Below, piece after piece: positions 27,184 to 37,606 of a DNA stretch of 64,000 nucleotides. Under the pieces are notes generated by a model, which saw only the letters and a program-made list of their open reading frames with translations, did no database searches and had not been told where the DNA came from. Origin of the DNA: Bradyrhizobium sp. CB2312 (GTDB lineage Bacteria; Pseudomonadota; Alphaproteobacteria; Rhizobiales; Xanthobacteraceae). The position numbers and the translations under genes were made by a program. The first letter of the stretch is position 1. Each line of letters starts with the position of its first letter. The stretch covers positions 62,001-126,000 of the forward strand of contig NZ_CP121668.1 of NCBI RefSeq assembly GCF_029714425.1. The letters are read 5' to 3'.

Positions 27184-30100
27184 ATGCGCGTCGTCAGCAT
27201 TCCACTCTCAGTTCCGTTCCTGCGCACGGTCGTCGCGAGCCTGCTCGACGGCCGGCTGGTCAACGGCTTCGAGGCGCGCAAGGAACCGGCGCGGCTGGCC
27301 GACGCCACGCTGTATTTGCCGACACGGCGCGCCATGCGCGTCGTCCGCGAGATCTTTCTCGACGAGATGAAGGCGGATGCCGTGGTGCTGCCGCGCATCG
27401 TCGCACTCGGCGACATCGACGAGGACGAGCTCGCCTTCACTGAGGACGGCGAGCAGTTTTCGGGCCTGGCGCCGCTCGACATTCCGCCGCGACTCGGCGA
27501 GCTGGAACGGCGGCTGACACTGGCGCAGCTCGTCGCGGCCTGGGCCAAGGGCCCGGTGCTGTCGCCGCAGGTGGTCGGCGGTCCCGCCTCGACGCTGGCG
27601 CTCGCCGGCGATCTCGCCCGCCTGATCGACGACATGGTGACGCGCGGCGTCGACTGGAGCGCGCTCGATGGCCTCGTGCCTGATAACCTCGACCGTTACT
27701 GGCAGCACTCGCTCGAATTCTTGCGCATCGCCCGTATCGCCTGGCCTGGCCATCTCGCCGAGATCAACCGCATCGAGCCCGCGGCGCGGCGGGACCTCCT
27801 GATCGCAGCGGAAGCAAGGCGCCTGACCGCGCATCCCCATGGCCCCGTAATCGCGGCCGGTTCGACCGGCTCGATGCCCGCCACCGCGAAATTCTTGCAT
27901 GCAGTCGCTTCGCTGCCGCATGGTGCGGTGGTTTTGCCGGGCCTCGACACCGATCTCGACGCCGATGCCTGGCGCACCATCGGCGGCGTGCGCGATTCGC
28001 TCGGCAAGTTCGCCGAACATCCGGCGTCGAACCATCCGCAATATGCGATGCACGCGCTGCTCGATCGCTTTGGCATCAAGCGCAGCGACGTCGAGATCCT
28101 CCAGCCGCCGGCCGATGGCGGCCGCGACCTGCTCGCTTCCGAATCGATGCGGCCATCGGCCAAGACGGAAGTCTGGCACGACCGCTTGAGGCAGCCGGAT
28201 GTCGCCGCGAAGATCGCGGGCGGCATGAAGAACCTCGCGGTCGTCGAAGCCCCCAATCCCGAGATGGAAGCGCTCGCGATCGCCATCGCGATGCGCGAGG
28301 CGCGGCATCTCGACAAATCGGCGGCGCTGGTGACGCCGGATCGCGCGCTGGCGCGGCGTGTCATGGCAGCGCTGACGCGATGGGATCTCGATTTCGACGA
28401 TTCCGGCGGCGACGTACTGATGGAGACCTCCGCCGGCGTTTTCGCGCGCCTTGTGGCGGAAGCCGCGACCTTTGGATTGGAGCCGCCGACGCTGCTGGCG
28501 ATGCTGAAACATCCGCTGTGCCGGCTCGGCCGCGCGCAAGGTGTATGGAAAGCGGCGATCGAGGGCCTCGAGCTCGCAGTGCTGCGCGGCACGCGTCCGC
28601 CTGCGGGCACCGGCGGTCTCCTGCGCGAGTTCAACCGCTTTCGCGACGAGCTGACAAAACTGTGGCGCAGCGAGGTCTCCGCGCTCCACAAGGCCGAGCT
28701 CCGCGCACGCCTCAAGGCCGAAGATCTCGACCGCATTCAGGCGCTGATCGATACCTTGCAGAAAGCCTTGGCGCCGATCGAGAGCCTGCCGCCGTCGAAG
28801 CCATACGACTTCGCCGAGCTCGCGCACCGGCATCGCGAGATCATGATCGAGCTGTCGCGCGACGAGCAGGGCATTCCGCTCGCCTTCGAGGAACGCGAGG
28901 GCCTCGCACTCGCAGCGGCCTTCGACGATCTCCTGCGCGGCGGCACCACCAGCGGATTGATGGTGCCGCTGCCTGATTACGCCGACGTCTCTCAGACCGC
29001 CTTCAGTGATCGCGCGGTGCGGCGGCGCGACAAGCCTGGCGCCCGCCTGCAGATCTACGGTCCGCTGGAATCGCGCCTGATGCAGGCCGACCGCGTCATC
29101 GTGGGCGGACTGATCGAGGGCGTCTGGCCCCCGGCGCCCCGGATCGACCCCTGGCTGAGCCGGCCGATGCGGCATGAGCTCGGCCTTGATTTGCCGGAAC
29201 GCCGCATTGGCCTCTCCGCCCACGACTTCGCGCAATTGCTCGGCGGTGATGAGGTGATCCTCACCCATTCCGCCAAGGCAGGCGGCGCGCCGGCGGTCGC
29301 CTCGCGCTTCCTGCATCGGCTCGAAGCCGTCGCAGGGGACGATCTCTGGAAAGCGGCCATTCGCGCCGGCGAAAAATACGTGCAGTTCGCGGGCGCGCTC
29401 GACCAGCCCGCCGAGGTCAGGCCGATCAAGCAGCCCGAGCCGCGGCCGCCGCGCGCGACGCGGCCGCTCAGCATGTCAGTCACCGCGATCGAGGACTGGC
29501 TGCGCGATCCCTACACGATCTACGCAAAATACATCCTGCGGCTCGACGCGCTCGATCCCGTCGACATGCCACTGTCGGCCGCCGACCGCGGCTCGGCGAT
29601 CCACGATGCGATCGGCGAGTTCACGGAGACCTATGCCGCGCATCTGCCCGACGATCCCGCCCGCGTGCTGCGCGCGATCGGCGAAAGGCATTTCGCGCCG
29701 CTGATGGAGCGGCCCGAAGCGCGCGCACTGTGGTGGCCGCGCTTCCAGCGCATCGCGCGCTGGTTCGGCGAATGGGAGACGGCGCGGCGCGATGCGATCG
29801 GGTCAATCACGGCGGAGACGCGTGGCGAGATCTCGATCAGGCTCGACAATGAGCGCAGCTTCCGCCTCTCTGCCCGCGCCGATCGCATCGAGCGGCGCCA
29901 GGCCGGCGGCTACGCCATCCTCGACTACAAGACCGGCCAGCCGCCGACCGGCAAGCAGGTCCGCATGGGCCTGTCGCCGCAGCTGACGCTGGAGGCCGCG
30001 ATCCTGCGCGAGGGCGGTTTCCCCGAGATCGACGCCGGCGCGTCCGTGAGCCAGCTCGTCTATGTCCGCCTCAGCGGCAACAATCCGCCCGGCGAAGAGC

Positions 30101-30330
30101 GTATCCTCGAGCTCAAATACAAGCCGGGCGACGAGCCGCAGCCGCCGGACACCGCAGCTGCGGAAGCGCGGGCCAAGCTGGAGGCGCTGATCCGCGCTTT
30201 CGAGGATGAGAACCAGCCCTACACCTCACTGAACCTGCCGATGTGGACCAACCGCTACGGCGCCTATGACGACCTCGCCCGGATCAAGGAGTGGTCCGCA
30301 GCCGGCGGCCTGGGGATCGAGGAATGGTGA
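27184..30330 (+). CDS. addB: Double-strand break repair protein AddB
   Basis: Subunit of the AddAB helicase-nuclease that resects double-strand breaks for RecA recombination; functional counterpart of RecBC. It is 1048 aa, of the alphaproteobacterial type. A RecB-family nuclease domain is seen near the C-terminus (AILDYKTGQPPTGKQ, with the catalytic Asp and Lys). Only one cysteine (in KHPLCRLG) is present in the chain I read, so the four-cysteine iron-sulfur staple of Bacillus AddB is lacking, as expected in this lineage. It overlaps addA by seven bases. Confidence 0.94.
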   Translation: MRVVSIPLSVPFLRTVVASLLDGRLVNGFEARKEPARLADATLYLPTRRAMRVVREIFLDEMKADAVVLPRIVALGDIDEDELAFTEDGEQFSGLAPLDIPPRLGELERRLTLAQLVAAWAKGPVLSPQVVGGPASTLALAGDLARLIDDMVTRGVDWSALDGLVPDNLDRYWQHSLEFLRIARIAWPGHLAEINRIEPAARRDLLIAAEARRLTAHPHGPVIAAGSTGSMPATAKFLHAVASLPHGAVVLPGLDTDLDADAWRTIGGVRDSLGKFAEHPASNHPQYAMHALLDRFGIKRSDVEILQPPADGGRDLLASESMRPSAKTEVWHDRLRQPDVAAKIAGGMKNLAVVEAPNPEMEALAIAIAMREARHLDKSAALVTPDRALARRVMAALTRWDLDFDDSGGDVLMETSAGVFARLVAEAATFGLEPPTLLAMLKHPLCRLGRAQGVWKAAIEGLELAVLRGTRPPAGTGGLLREFNRFRDELTKLWRSEVSALHKAELRARLKAEDLDRIQALIDTLQKALAPIESLPPSKPYDFAELAHRHREIMIELSRDEQGIPLAFEEREGLALAAAFDDLLRGGTTSGLMVPLPDYADVSQTAFSDRAVRRRDKPGARLQIYGPLESRLMQADRVIVGGLIEGVWPPAPRIDPWLSRPMRHELGLDLPERRIGLSAHDFAQLLGGDEVILTHSAKAGGAPAVASRFLHRLEAVAGDDLWKAAIRAGEKYVQFAGALDQPAEVRPIKQPEPRPPRATRPLSMSVTAIEDWLRDPYTIYAKYILRLDALDPVDMPLSAADRGSAIHDAIGEFTETYAAHLPDDPARVLRAIGERHFAPLMERPEARALWWPRFQRIARWFGEWETARRDAIGSITAETRGEISIRLDNERSFRLSARADRIERRQAGGYAILDYKTGQPPTGKQVRMGLSPQLTLEAAILREGGFPEIDAGASVSQLVYVRLSGNNPPGEERILELKYKPGDEPQPPDTAAAEARAKLEALIRAFEDENQPYTSLNLPMWTNRYGAYDDLARIKEWSAAGGLGIEEW

Positions 30331-33300
30331 AGCTGCCTCGCCCCATTCCCGATGAGGTGCGCGCGCGGCAAGCGCGTGCGTCCGATCCGACAGCATCGGC
30401 CTTCGTGTCGGCCAATGCCGGCTCGGGCAAGACGCACGTGCTGGTGCAGCGCGTGATCCGCCTGCTGCTGTCGGGCGTGCCGCCGGAAAAGATTCTCTGC
30501 ATCACCTTCACCAAGGCGGCCGCCGCCAACATGGCCGAGCGCGTGTTCACCACGCTCGGTCACTGGGTGACGCTCGATGATGCCGGGCTCGATGCCGCGA
30601 TCCGCGCCGTCGGCATCCCCCACCCCAGCACAAAGCTGCGCCGCGACGCGCGAAAGCTGTTTGCCTGCGCGCTGGAGACGCCGGGCGGCTTGAAGGTGCA
30701 GACCATCCACGCGCTGTGCACCCGCCTGCTCCAGCAGTTTCCGTTCGAGGCCAACGTGCCCGCGCGCTTTGCCGTGATCGACGAGCGCGACCAGACCGAC
30801 ATGATGGAGCGCGCCAATCTGAAGGTGTTATTGGAGGCCGCGCGCGACCCGGAGACCGTGACCGGCCGCGCGCTGCTGACGGCGATGGCGAGCGCCGCCG
30901 ACGTGACCTTCAAGGAAGTCGTGCGCGAAGCGTGCCTGAGCCGTGACCATTTCATGGCCTGGATGGACGAGGCCGGCAACGCCGCGGCCGCGGCCGAACA
31001 GATGGCGGCCGTGTTGGGCGTGGATACAAGCGACCGCATCGAGGACGTCGAGACGGAGATTCTCGACGGCCCGTTCCTGCCCCGCTCGCGCTGGGACGAC
31101 ATTGCCTTCGCACTGGAGGACGGCAGCAAGTCCGACAACGACCAGGCCAGCCGCCTCCGCGAGGCAAAAGGGTTTTCCGGCGCGGCGCAGGTCGATGCCT
31201 ATCTCTGCGTCTTCCTCACCGACGACAAGCTGCCGCGCAAGGCGGTGCTGACCAAGAAATTCGGCGAGCACAATCCATCCGTCGCCCGCCTGTTCGAGAA
31301 CGAGGCGCAGCGCCTCGCTGGACTGATCGAGAAGCGCCGCGCGGTGACCATGCGCGACCGCACCGCGGCGCTGCTGCATATCGCGACCGCGGCCGCCGCA
31401 AACTACCGCCGCGAGAAGCAGGAACGCGGCCTGCTCGACTACGACGACCTCATCGACAAGACGTTGGCGATGCTGAACCGCGTCTCCTCGGGCTGGGTGC
31501 ACTACAAGCTCGACCGCGGCGTCGATCACGTGCTGATCGACGAGGCCCAGGACACCAGCCCGCGGCAATGGGACATTGTCGCGCATATCATCTCGGAGTT
31601 CACGGCCGGCGAAGGCGCGCGCGAGGGGCTGAATCGCACCGTCTTCGCCGTCGGCGACGAGAAGCAGTCGATCTTTTCGTTCCAGGGGGCCGCTCCCCAC
31701 GAATTCGACGCACGCCGGCGCGAGCTGCATCGCAAGTTCACCGCCGCCGGGCTGAAATTCGATCCGGTCGCCTTCACCTATTCGTTCCGCTCGGGCGCGG
31801 CGATCCTGCATTCGGTCGACCACGTCTTCCGTGAGCCGCAGATCTACAAGAGCATCCATTCGGTCGAGATCGGCCATCCCCTGCACAACGCGCTGGCCGA
31901 CGCCGGCCCGAGCGTGATCGAGCTGTGGGATCTTGCGGAAGCCGATGACAGGCAGGAGATCGAAGGCTGGCGCGCACCGTTCGACGGCGTTGCCGCCACC
32001 AGCCCTGAGGTCAAGCTCGCGCGCCGCATCCAGACCGAGATCAAGCGGCTGGTCGAGAGCGGCACGCTGACCGGGCACGCAGGGGAGCGCCGTCCCTTGC
32101 GTTACGGCGACATGCTGATCCTGGTGCGCCGGCGCGGCAATGCATTCGATGCGGTGATCCAGGCGCTGAAGCACGCTGGCGTCCCGGTCGCCGGCGCGGA
32201 CCGGCTCAAGCTCACAGAGCATATCGGCATCATCGATTTGATGAACCTCGCCGACGCGCTGCTGCTGCCGCAGGACGATCTTGCGCTTGCGGTGGCGCTG
32301 AAGAGCCCGCTGTTCGGGCTCGATGACGACGATCTGTTTCAATTGGCCCATGGCCGCAAGGGATCGCTGCGGCGCGCGCTCGGCGAGCATGCGGCGGAAA
32401 GCGAGAAGTTCGCGACGGTGCTGCGGCGCCTGGAAGCCTGCGAAATCCGGGCCCGCGAGGAGACGCCGTTCGCCTTCTACGCCTGGCTGCTCGGCGGCGA
32501 CAGCGGCCGCGCGCGCATCCTGCGCCGGCTCGGCCACGAGGCTAACGACGCGCTCGACGAATTTCTGGAGCTGGCGCTGAACTATGAGCGCAAGGCGCCG
32601 GCCTCGCTGCAAGGTTTCATGGCCTGGCTGCGCTCGGCCGACACCGAGGTGAAGCGCGATATGGAAATCTCGCGCGACGAGGTGCGGGTGATGACCGTGC
32701 ACGGCGCCAAGGGCCTCGAGGCCTCAGTCGTGTTCATGGTCGACACCACGTCGTCACCCGCAGATTCGCAGCGGGTGCGGCTGATTCACGTGCCGCGCGG
32801 CAATGGCGGCGAGGTCGTGGTCTGGGCCGGCCGCAAGGCCGATGATCCCAAGCCGGTTGCCGACGCGCGCAAGGCGATGCTGGAAGAAACCGAGGACGAG
32901 TATCGCCGCCTGCTCTATGTCGCGATGACGCGCGCGGCCGACCGGCTGATCGTCGGCGGCTGCATGCCCGGCAATATGAGGACGGTGCGGAAGCTGAGCT
33001 GGTACGACCTGATCGACACCGGGCTCACCGGCTCGGGCCTGGACAAAGAGACGATCGAGACGCCGCTCGGCAAGGTGACCCGATTCGCCCGGCCCGAGGA
33101 TGTCGCGGCTCTGGGCAAGCCCGCCACGACCGTGGATCAGACGATCGCATTACCGGACTGGCTGCGAACGCCCGCGCCGCGCGAGATGATCGAGGACGAT
33201 CCCGTGCGCCCCTCCGGCCAGTCCGCCGAGGAGGGCCGCAGCGTACGATCAGGCGAATCGGTCCAGTCCCGCGCGCTGGCATTGCAACGCGGCACGCTGG

Positions 33301-33833
33301 TGCACCGGCTGTTGCAATCCCTGCCTGGCATTGCCACCGAGCGCCGGCGCGAGGCCGCGCTCGGTTTCATGGCGCGCAACGCCTCGGACTGGCCGGAGGC
33401 CGACCGCACTGCGCTCGCCGACAAGGTGCTCGCCCTGATCGCCGAGCCGCGCTTCGCAGCCGTCTTCGCCACGGGCAGCCGGGCGGAGGTCGCCATTGCC
33501 GGCCGGCTCGACCGGCCGGGGCGGCCGCCGGCGCTGGTGTCGGGCCAGATCGACCGGCTGGTCGTGCGTCCGGATGAGGTTTTGATCGTCGATTTCAAGA
33601 CCAACCAGTCGGCACCCAAAAGCGCCGCCGAGGCGCCCGCCACTTATGTCCGGCAGCTTGCGCTGTACCGGGCAGTGCTGGCGCGGCTTTATCCCCAAAA
33701 GCCCATCCGGGCCGTCCTGCTCTGGACCGAGGCCCTTGAATATATGGAGATTTCGGCCCCCGCGCTGGACGCGGCGCTGGCATCCCTTCATCTCGGTGTG
33801 AGCGTCCTTGACCCGGCAAGGGGCCGTTCATAG
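30324..33833 (+). CDS. addA: Double-strand break repair helicase AddA
   Basis: UvrD/RecB-family helicase with a C-terminal nuclease, 1169 aa from ATG 30324; the open frame to 30291 is unused because it lies in addB. Walker A ANAGSGKTHVLVQRV is near residue 30. Further helicase motifs are CITFTKAAAANMAERV, LIDEAQDTSPRQWDI, FAVGDEKQSIFSFQGA and MTVHGAKGLEASVVF. The nuclease signature is VLIVDFKTNQSAP at the C-terminal end. Both genes are needed for the complex, and the overlapping start couples them. trxA follows. Confidence 0.95.
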   Translation: MVKLPRPIPDEVRARQARASDPTASAFVSANAGSGKTHVLVQRVIRLLLSGVPPEKILCITFTKAAAANMAERVFTTLGHWVTLDDAGLDAAIRAVGIPHPSTKLRRDARKLFACALETPGGLKVQTIHALCTRLLQQFPFEANVPARFAVIDERDQTDMMERANLKVLLEAARDPETVTGRALLTAMASAADVTFKEVVREACLSRDHFMAWMDEAGNAAAAAEQMAAVLGVDTSDRIEDVETEILDGPFLPRSRWDDIAFALEDGSKSDNDQASRLREAKGFSGAAQVDAYLCVFLTDDKLPRKAVLTKKFGEHNPSVARLFENEAQRLAGLIEKRRAVTMRDRTAALLHIATAAAANYRREKQERGLLDYDDLIDKTLAMLNRVSSGWVHYKLDRGVDHVLIDEAQDTSPRQWDIVAHIISEFTAGEGAREGLNRTVFAVGDEKQSIFSFQGAAPHEFDARRRELHRKFTAAGLKFDPVAFTYSFRSGAAILHSVDHVFREPQIYKSIHSVEIGHPLHNALADAGPSVIELWDLAEADDRQEIEGWRAPFDGVAATSPEVKLARRIQTEIKRLVESGTLTGHAGERRPLRYGDMLILVRRRGNAFDAVIQALKHAGVPVAGADRLKLTEHIGIIDLMNLADALLLPQDDLALAVALKSPLFGLDDDDLFQLAHGRKGSLRRALGEHAAESEKFATVLRRLEACEIRAREETPFAFYAWLLGGDSGRARILRRLGHEANDALDEFLELALNYERKAPASLQGFMAWLRSADTEVKRDMEISRDEVRVMTVHGAKGLEASVVFMVDTTSSPADSQRVRLIHVPRGNGGEVVVWAGRKADDPKPVADARKAMLEETEDEYRRLLYVAMTRAADRLIVGGCMPGNMRTVRKLSWYDLIDTGLTGSGLDKETIETPLGKVTRFARPEDVAALGKPATTVDQTIALPDWLRTPAPREMIEDDPVRPSGQSAEEGRSVRSGESVQSRALALQRGTLVHRLLQSLPGIATERRREAALGFMARNASDWPEADRTALADKVLALIAEPRFAAVFATGSRAEVAIAGRLDRPGRPPALVSGQIDRLVVRPDEVLIVDFKTNQSAPKSAAEAPATYVRQLALYRAVLARLYPQKPIRAVLLWTEALEYMEISAPALDAALASLHLGVSVLDPARGRS

Positions 33834-33900
33834 GTTGACGCCATGATCCCGCGCGCGATTCCCATCCGCGCCGATTCTTTCAACCGAGTGAGGTACTCCA

Positions 33901-34221
33901 ATGGCCGTTAGCAAGGTTTCCGACGCCGATTTCGAAGCCGAAGTGCTCAAGGCGAACGGCCCCGTGGTCGTCGATTTCTGGGCCGAATGGTGCGGCCCCT
34001 GCCGCATGATCGCCCCCGCCCTCGACGAGATCGCTGGCGCGATGGGCGACAAGGTCAAGATCGTGAAGCTCAATGTCGACGAGAGCCCGAAGACCGCGTC
34101 CAAGTACGGCGTGATGTCGATCCCGACCCTGATGATCTTCAAGGGCGGCGAGATGGCCTCCCGCCAGGTCGGCGCGGCGCCGAAGGCGAAGCTGCAGCAG
34201 TGGATCACCTCCGCGGTCTGA
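33901..34221 (+). CDS. trxA: Thioredoxin TrxA
   Basis: Cytosolic dithiol reductant of 106 aa. The active site WCGPCRM is intact, with FWAEWCGPC context, conserved buried Asp in VVDFWAE and cis-Pro in [12 protein letters not shown]. It is the standard single-domain thioredoxin length. A GC-rich hairpin follows at 34250-34274. The addAB-trxA order is common in alphaproteobacteria, which suggests that part of its transcription may come from addAB. Confidence 0.97.
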   Translation: MAVSKVSDADFEAEVLKANGPVVVDFWAEWCGPCRMIAPALDEIAGAMGDKVKIVKLNVDESPKTASKYGVMSIPTLMIFKGGEMASRQVGAAPKAKLQQWITSAV

Positions 34222-34249
34222 CCCACCTCGCTTTGCGATTATTTTTGAC

Positions 34250-34274
34250 AACGGCCGGCGAAATGCCGGCCGTT
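34250..34274 (+). terminator. Hairpin after trxA (probable terminator)
   Basis: AACGGCCGGC at 34250-34259 and GCCGGCCGTT at 34265-34274 form a perfect 10-bp stem with a 5-base loop, 28 bases after the trxA stop. The T run after the stem is short (TTT), so termination may be partial. Confidence 0.7.
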
Positions 34275-34315
34275 TGCGTTGACGGGACGTGTCCTGCGTA
34301 TGACGAGTCCCGCCC

Positions 34316-35380
34316 TTGCCCGCCCCTTCTGCGAAACGTGCGCGAAAGTCCGCCTCCCTCGTGGCGATGGAGGCGAAGTCGGTCGACGCCATCCCGCGCA
34401 GCAAGGCGTGGCAGTACGAGCCGAAATGGGATGGTTTTCGCTGCCTGCTGTCGCGTGATGGCGCTCACGTCGATCTGCGCTCGAAATCCGGCGAGGATCT
34501 CGCGCGCTATTTTCCCGAGATCGTCGCCGCGGCGCTGGCGCTGAAGGCGGATCGCTTCACGCTCGACGGCGAGATCGTCGTGCCGCAGGGCAAGGGCTTC
34601 TCCTTCGACGCGCTGCTGCAGCGGATCCATCCCGCCGCAAGCCGCGTGACGAAGCTCTCGCAGGAGACGCCGGCGCTGTATCTCGCCTTTGATCTGCTCG
34701 CGACCGCCAGGGAGAAGAAGCTTGCCGAAAAGCCGCTGAGCGAGCGGCGGCCGGCGCTGGAAGCATTTGCCAAGGCCAATTTGAAGGGCAGCATCTTCCG
34801 CCTCTCGCCGACGACGCCGAGCTACGCCACCGCGAAAAAATGGCTGGCGCAATCCGGCGACGGCTCGGACGGCGTCATCGCCAAGCGCATCGACCTGCCC
34901 TATCAGGCGGGCAACCGCGACGGCATGCAGAAGATCAAGAAGTTCCGCAGCGCCGATTGCGTGGTCGGCGGCTTCCGCTACGCCACCAACAAACTCGCAG
35001 GCCGAAAAGTCGTCGGCTCGCTGCTGCTCGGCCTCTACGACGACAAAGGCCTGCTGCACCATGTCGGCTTCACCTCGGCGATCAAGACCGAGGCGAAGCC
35101 GGACCTGACCGACCGGCTGGAGGCATTGATCAGCGCGCCCGGCTTCACCGGCAACGCGCCGGGCGGGCCGAGCCGCTGGTCCACCGAGCGCTCGGCCAAG
35201 TGGTGCCCACTCGAGCCGAAGCTCGTGATCGAGGTCCGCTACGACCATTTCAGCGGCGAGCGTTTTCGCCACGGCACCTCGATCCTGCGCTGGCGCCCCG
35301 ACAAGGCCCCGCGGCAATGCACCTTCGATCAGTTGAAGCAGAAGGCGGCCGATCCCATGAAGCTGCTGAAAGCGACGTAG
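34316..35380 (+). CDS. ATP-dependent DNA ligase (LigC-like)
   Basis: Monomeric ATP-dependent DNA ligase of about 354 aa, of the small LigC type found with or near bacterial end-joining or base-repair enzymes. The adenylated lysine is in YEPKWDGFRCLL (motif I), then LDGEIVVPQG (motif III), SDGVIAKRIDLPY (motif IV) and QKIKKFRSADCVVGG (motif V). The OB-fold domain follows. The TTG at 34316 keeps the frame; an ATG at 34367 (MEAKSVDAIP) is an alternative start. No Ku or polymerase/primase partner is in the window. Confidence 0.87.
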   Translation: MPAPSAKRARKSASLVAMEAKSVDAIPRSKAWQYEPKWDGFRCLLSRDGAHVDLRSKSGEDLARYFPEIVAAALALKADRFTLDGEIVVPQGKGFSFDALLQRIHPAASRVTKLSQETPALYLAFDLLATAREKKLAEKPLSERRPALEAFAKANLKGSIFRLSPTTPSYATAKKWLAQSGDGSDGVIAKRIDLPYQAGNRDGMQKIKKFRSADCVVGGFRYATNKLAGRKVVGSLLLGLYDDKGLLHHVGFTSAIKTEAKPDLTDRLEALISAPGFTGNAPGGPSRWSTERSAKWCPLEPKLVIEVRYDHFSGERFRHGTSILRWRPDKAPRQCTFDQLKQKAADPMKLLKAT

Positions 35381-36121
35381 CTATTTGATCCACCCTGTCG
35401 CCAGCGCGTTCGCGAGCTCGGGCTGATTGTTCCGGCGGGCGAGCGCCGCCATCGCCTCGTGATCATACGCGACATGGCGGAACGTTACCTGCCAGGCACC
35501 GTCAGCGAGTTCGAGGATCGCATAGCGCGCGTGCGGCGTACCGGCCTCGACGACATGCGGGAACGGGTGCTTGTCGCCATAGCCGGGGCTGCCGACGCTG
35601 CCGGGATTGACGATCAGCCGGCCATCGCGAAGCCGCACCGCGCGGGCGAGATGCGTGTGGGCGCAAAGGATCAACGACTGTGCGATGCCGTGCGCGAACT
35701 GCGCGATCCGGTCGAGCGGCGATAGCGCGACGGTGCCGTCGGGATGCACGGTGTCGAGCCAGTAGATCTCATCATTGTCCGGTGTCGCGTGGCAGAGGAA
35801 CACCTGTTCGCGGAAGACGCGTGTCATCGGCTGTGCACGCAGCCAGTCGAGTTGCGCGGCATTGAGCTGCGCGTGCGCAGGCCGATCCCACGAGCCCATC
35901 TTCTCCGGCGGACGGTCGAGCAGATAGCGGTCGTGATTGCCGAGCACATGGACGGCGTCGAGCTGCATCAGGATCTCGATCGTCCGCCGCGCATCGAGCG
36001 GACCGCTCAGCATGTCGCCGAGATTGACGATGTCGGAGATGCCTTGGGCGCGGATGTCGGCGAGCACCGCCTCCAGCGCGAGGTAGTTTCCGTGGACGTC
36101 GGCGATCGCGGCAAAACGCAT
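35381..36121 (-). CDS. Calcineurin-type metallophosphoesterase
   Basis: Phosphoesterase of 246 aa from the ATG at 36121, behind GTGAGGATAACG; the open frame to 36190 is repeat sequence. The metal-binding motifs are visible: RFAAIADVHGNYLALE, IVNLGDMLSGP, VHVLGNHDRYLLD, and the later LCAHTHLARAV and NPGSVGSPG. The pattern is that of YfcE/MJ0936-like or serine/threonine phosphatase-like enzymes; the substrate is unknown. The gene stands alone between the opposing ligase gene and folC. Confidence 0.88.
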   Translation of the reverse strand: MRFAAIADVHGNYLALEAVLADIRAQGISDIVNLGDMLSGPLDARRTIEILMQLDAVHVLGNHDRYLLDRPPEKMGSWDRPAHAQLNAAQLDWLRAQPMTRVFREQVFLCHATPDNDEIYWLDTVHPDGTVALSPLDRIAQFAHGIAQSLILCAHTHLARAVRLRDGRLIVNPGSVGSPGYGDKHPFPHVVEAGTPHARYAILELADGAWQVTFRHVAYDHEAMAALARRNNQPELANALATGWIK

Positions 36122-36136
36122 CGTTATCCTCACTTT

Positions 36137-36250
36137 CGTGCCCCGGACGCAGCGCAGCGTGGAACGGTGCGCTGCAGGGCCGGGGCCCATGTCGCGGCAT
36201 GCTGGGTCCCGGCTCAGCGGAGCAGCGTTGCACGCTGCACCGCGTCCGGC
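36137..36250. repeat. Palindromic intergenic repeat (CCCCGGACGCAGCGCAGC type)
   Basis: GTGCCCCGGACGCAGCGCAG at 36139, then CGGTGCGCTGCAGGGCCGGGGC, and a right part TGGGTCCCGGCTCAGCGG with GCAGCGTTGCACGCTGC and CGCGTCCGG. Several nested stems. It separates the phosphoesterase gene from folC. The opening GTCCTGGACGCGGCGCAGCG appears again near 61900. Confidence 0.65.
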
Positions 36251-36262
36251 ACACCAGACCGA

Positions 36263-37606
36263 CTATGCAGGAGGCGTGCCGTTGATGGCGAGCACGTGGC
36301 CGGCGAGATAGAGCGAGCCGGTGATCAGGATGCGCGGCGGCACCTCGTAGGCCAGCTTCGCCAGGGCGCGGAGCGCGGCCTCGATGCCGGGCGCGGGCTC
36401 GACGCGCATGCCGAGGCTGCGCGCGGCGTCGGCGAGGCGGTCGACCGGCATCGCGTTCTCGGTCTCGGGAATCGGCACCGCGATGATGTGACGGGTGAGG
36501 CCGGCGAAATTGGCGAGAAAGCCCTGCGCGTCCTTGTTGGCCATCATGCCGGCGATCACCACCAGCGGCCGCGACACCCGCTCCTCGAGATCGCCGAGCG
36601 CGGCGGCCGCGACGCGCCCGCCTTCCGCATTGTGGCCGCCGTCGAGCCAGATCTCCGAGCCCTGCGGTCCCCAGGAGAGCAATTCGCCCGAGGTGATGCG
36701 CTGCATCCGCGCCGGCCATTCCGCACCGACGATGCCGGCTTCGAACGCCGCGTGATTGATCCTGAAATTCGCGATCGCGCGCAGCGTCGCGATCGCAAGA
36801 CCCGCATTGTCGAACTGGTGGCGGCCGAACAGGCGCGGCGCCGCCAGATCCATCAGGCCGCGCTCGTCAGAATAGACCAGGCGCCCATGCTCGACGTTGA
36901 CGTGCCAGTTTTCGTTCGCGGCAAACAGCGGCGCGCGCATGCGCTTGGCTTGCGCCTCGATCACAGCCATCGCTTCACCCGGCTGCTCGGCTGAGATCAC
37001 GGGCACGCCGCGCTTGATGATGGCGGCCTTCTCGCCGGCAATCGACGTCAGCGTGTCGCCGAGGAAATCCATGTGGTCCATGCTGATCGGGGTGATCACG
37101 CAGGCCGCCGGCGCATCAATCACATTGGTCGAATCGAGCCGGCCGCCGAGGCCGACTTCGAGAAGCACGACATCGGCCGGGTTCTGCGCGAACAGGTGAA
37201 ACGCCGCCGCAGTCTTCAGCTCGAACACCGTCGCGGCCTCGCCGGCATTGACGCGCTCGACCTCTTCCAGCGCCGCGCGCAGCTCGTCGTCGCTGACGAG
37301 CACGCCGCCACCGACGCGACCGAGCCGGAAACATTCGTTGATGCGGACGAGATAGGGCGAGGTGTAGGCGTGAACGCGCAAGCCGGCGGCCTCCAGCGTC
37401 GCGCGCAGATAGGCCAGCGTCGAGCCCTTGCCGTTGGTGCCGGCGACGTGGATCACCGGCGGCAGCTTGCGTTCGGGGTGTCCGAGCCGCTCGAGCAAGC
37501 GGTGCATCCGCTCAAGGCCCAGATCGATGCGCTTCTGATGCAGGGCCGACAACCGCCCGATCAATTCATCGAGCGGTTTCTTTGCGCTGTCAGGGGATGC
37601 GTTCAC
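36263..37606 (-). CDS. folC: Folylpolyglutamate/dihydrofolate synthase FolC
   Basis: Mur-ligase-family enzyme of 447 aa that adds glutamate to dihydropteroate and to folates. The P-loop is [15 protein letters not shown]; further family motifs are [27 protein letters not shown] and [13 protein letters not shown]; the C-terminal domain has [10 protein letters not shown] and [14 protein letters not shown]. Its ATG overlaps the stop of accD by four bases, so the two are translated together. The trpF-trpB-trpA-accD-folC order is typical of rhizobia. Confidence 0.95.
   Translation of the reverse strand: MNASPDSAKKPLDELIGRLSALHQKRIDLGLERMHRLLERLGHPERKLPPVIHVAGTNGKGSTLAYLRATLEAAGLRVHAYTSPYLVRINECFRLGRVGGGVLVSDDELRAALEEVERVNAGEAATVFELKTAAAFHLFAQNPADVVLLEVGLGGRLDSTNVIDAPAACVITPISMDHMDFLGDTLTSIAGEKAAIIKRGVPVISAEQPGEAMAVIEAQAKRMRAPLFAANENWHVNVEHGRLVYSDERGLMDLAAPRLFGRHQFDNAGLAIATLRAIANFRINHAAFEAGIVGAEWPARMQRITSGELLSWGPQGSEIWLDGGHNAEGGRVAAAALGDLEERVSRPLVVIAGMMANKDAQGFLANFAGLTRHIIAVPIPETENAMPVDRLADAARSLGMRVEPAPGIEAALRALAKLAYEVPPRILITGSLYLAGHVLAINGTPPA

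Noticed and set aside
36122..36190. N-terminal extension of the metallophosphoesterase
   Set aside because: The region is palindromic repeat; ATG 36121 has a good ribosome binding site and begins the conserved metal motif.
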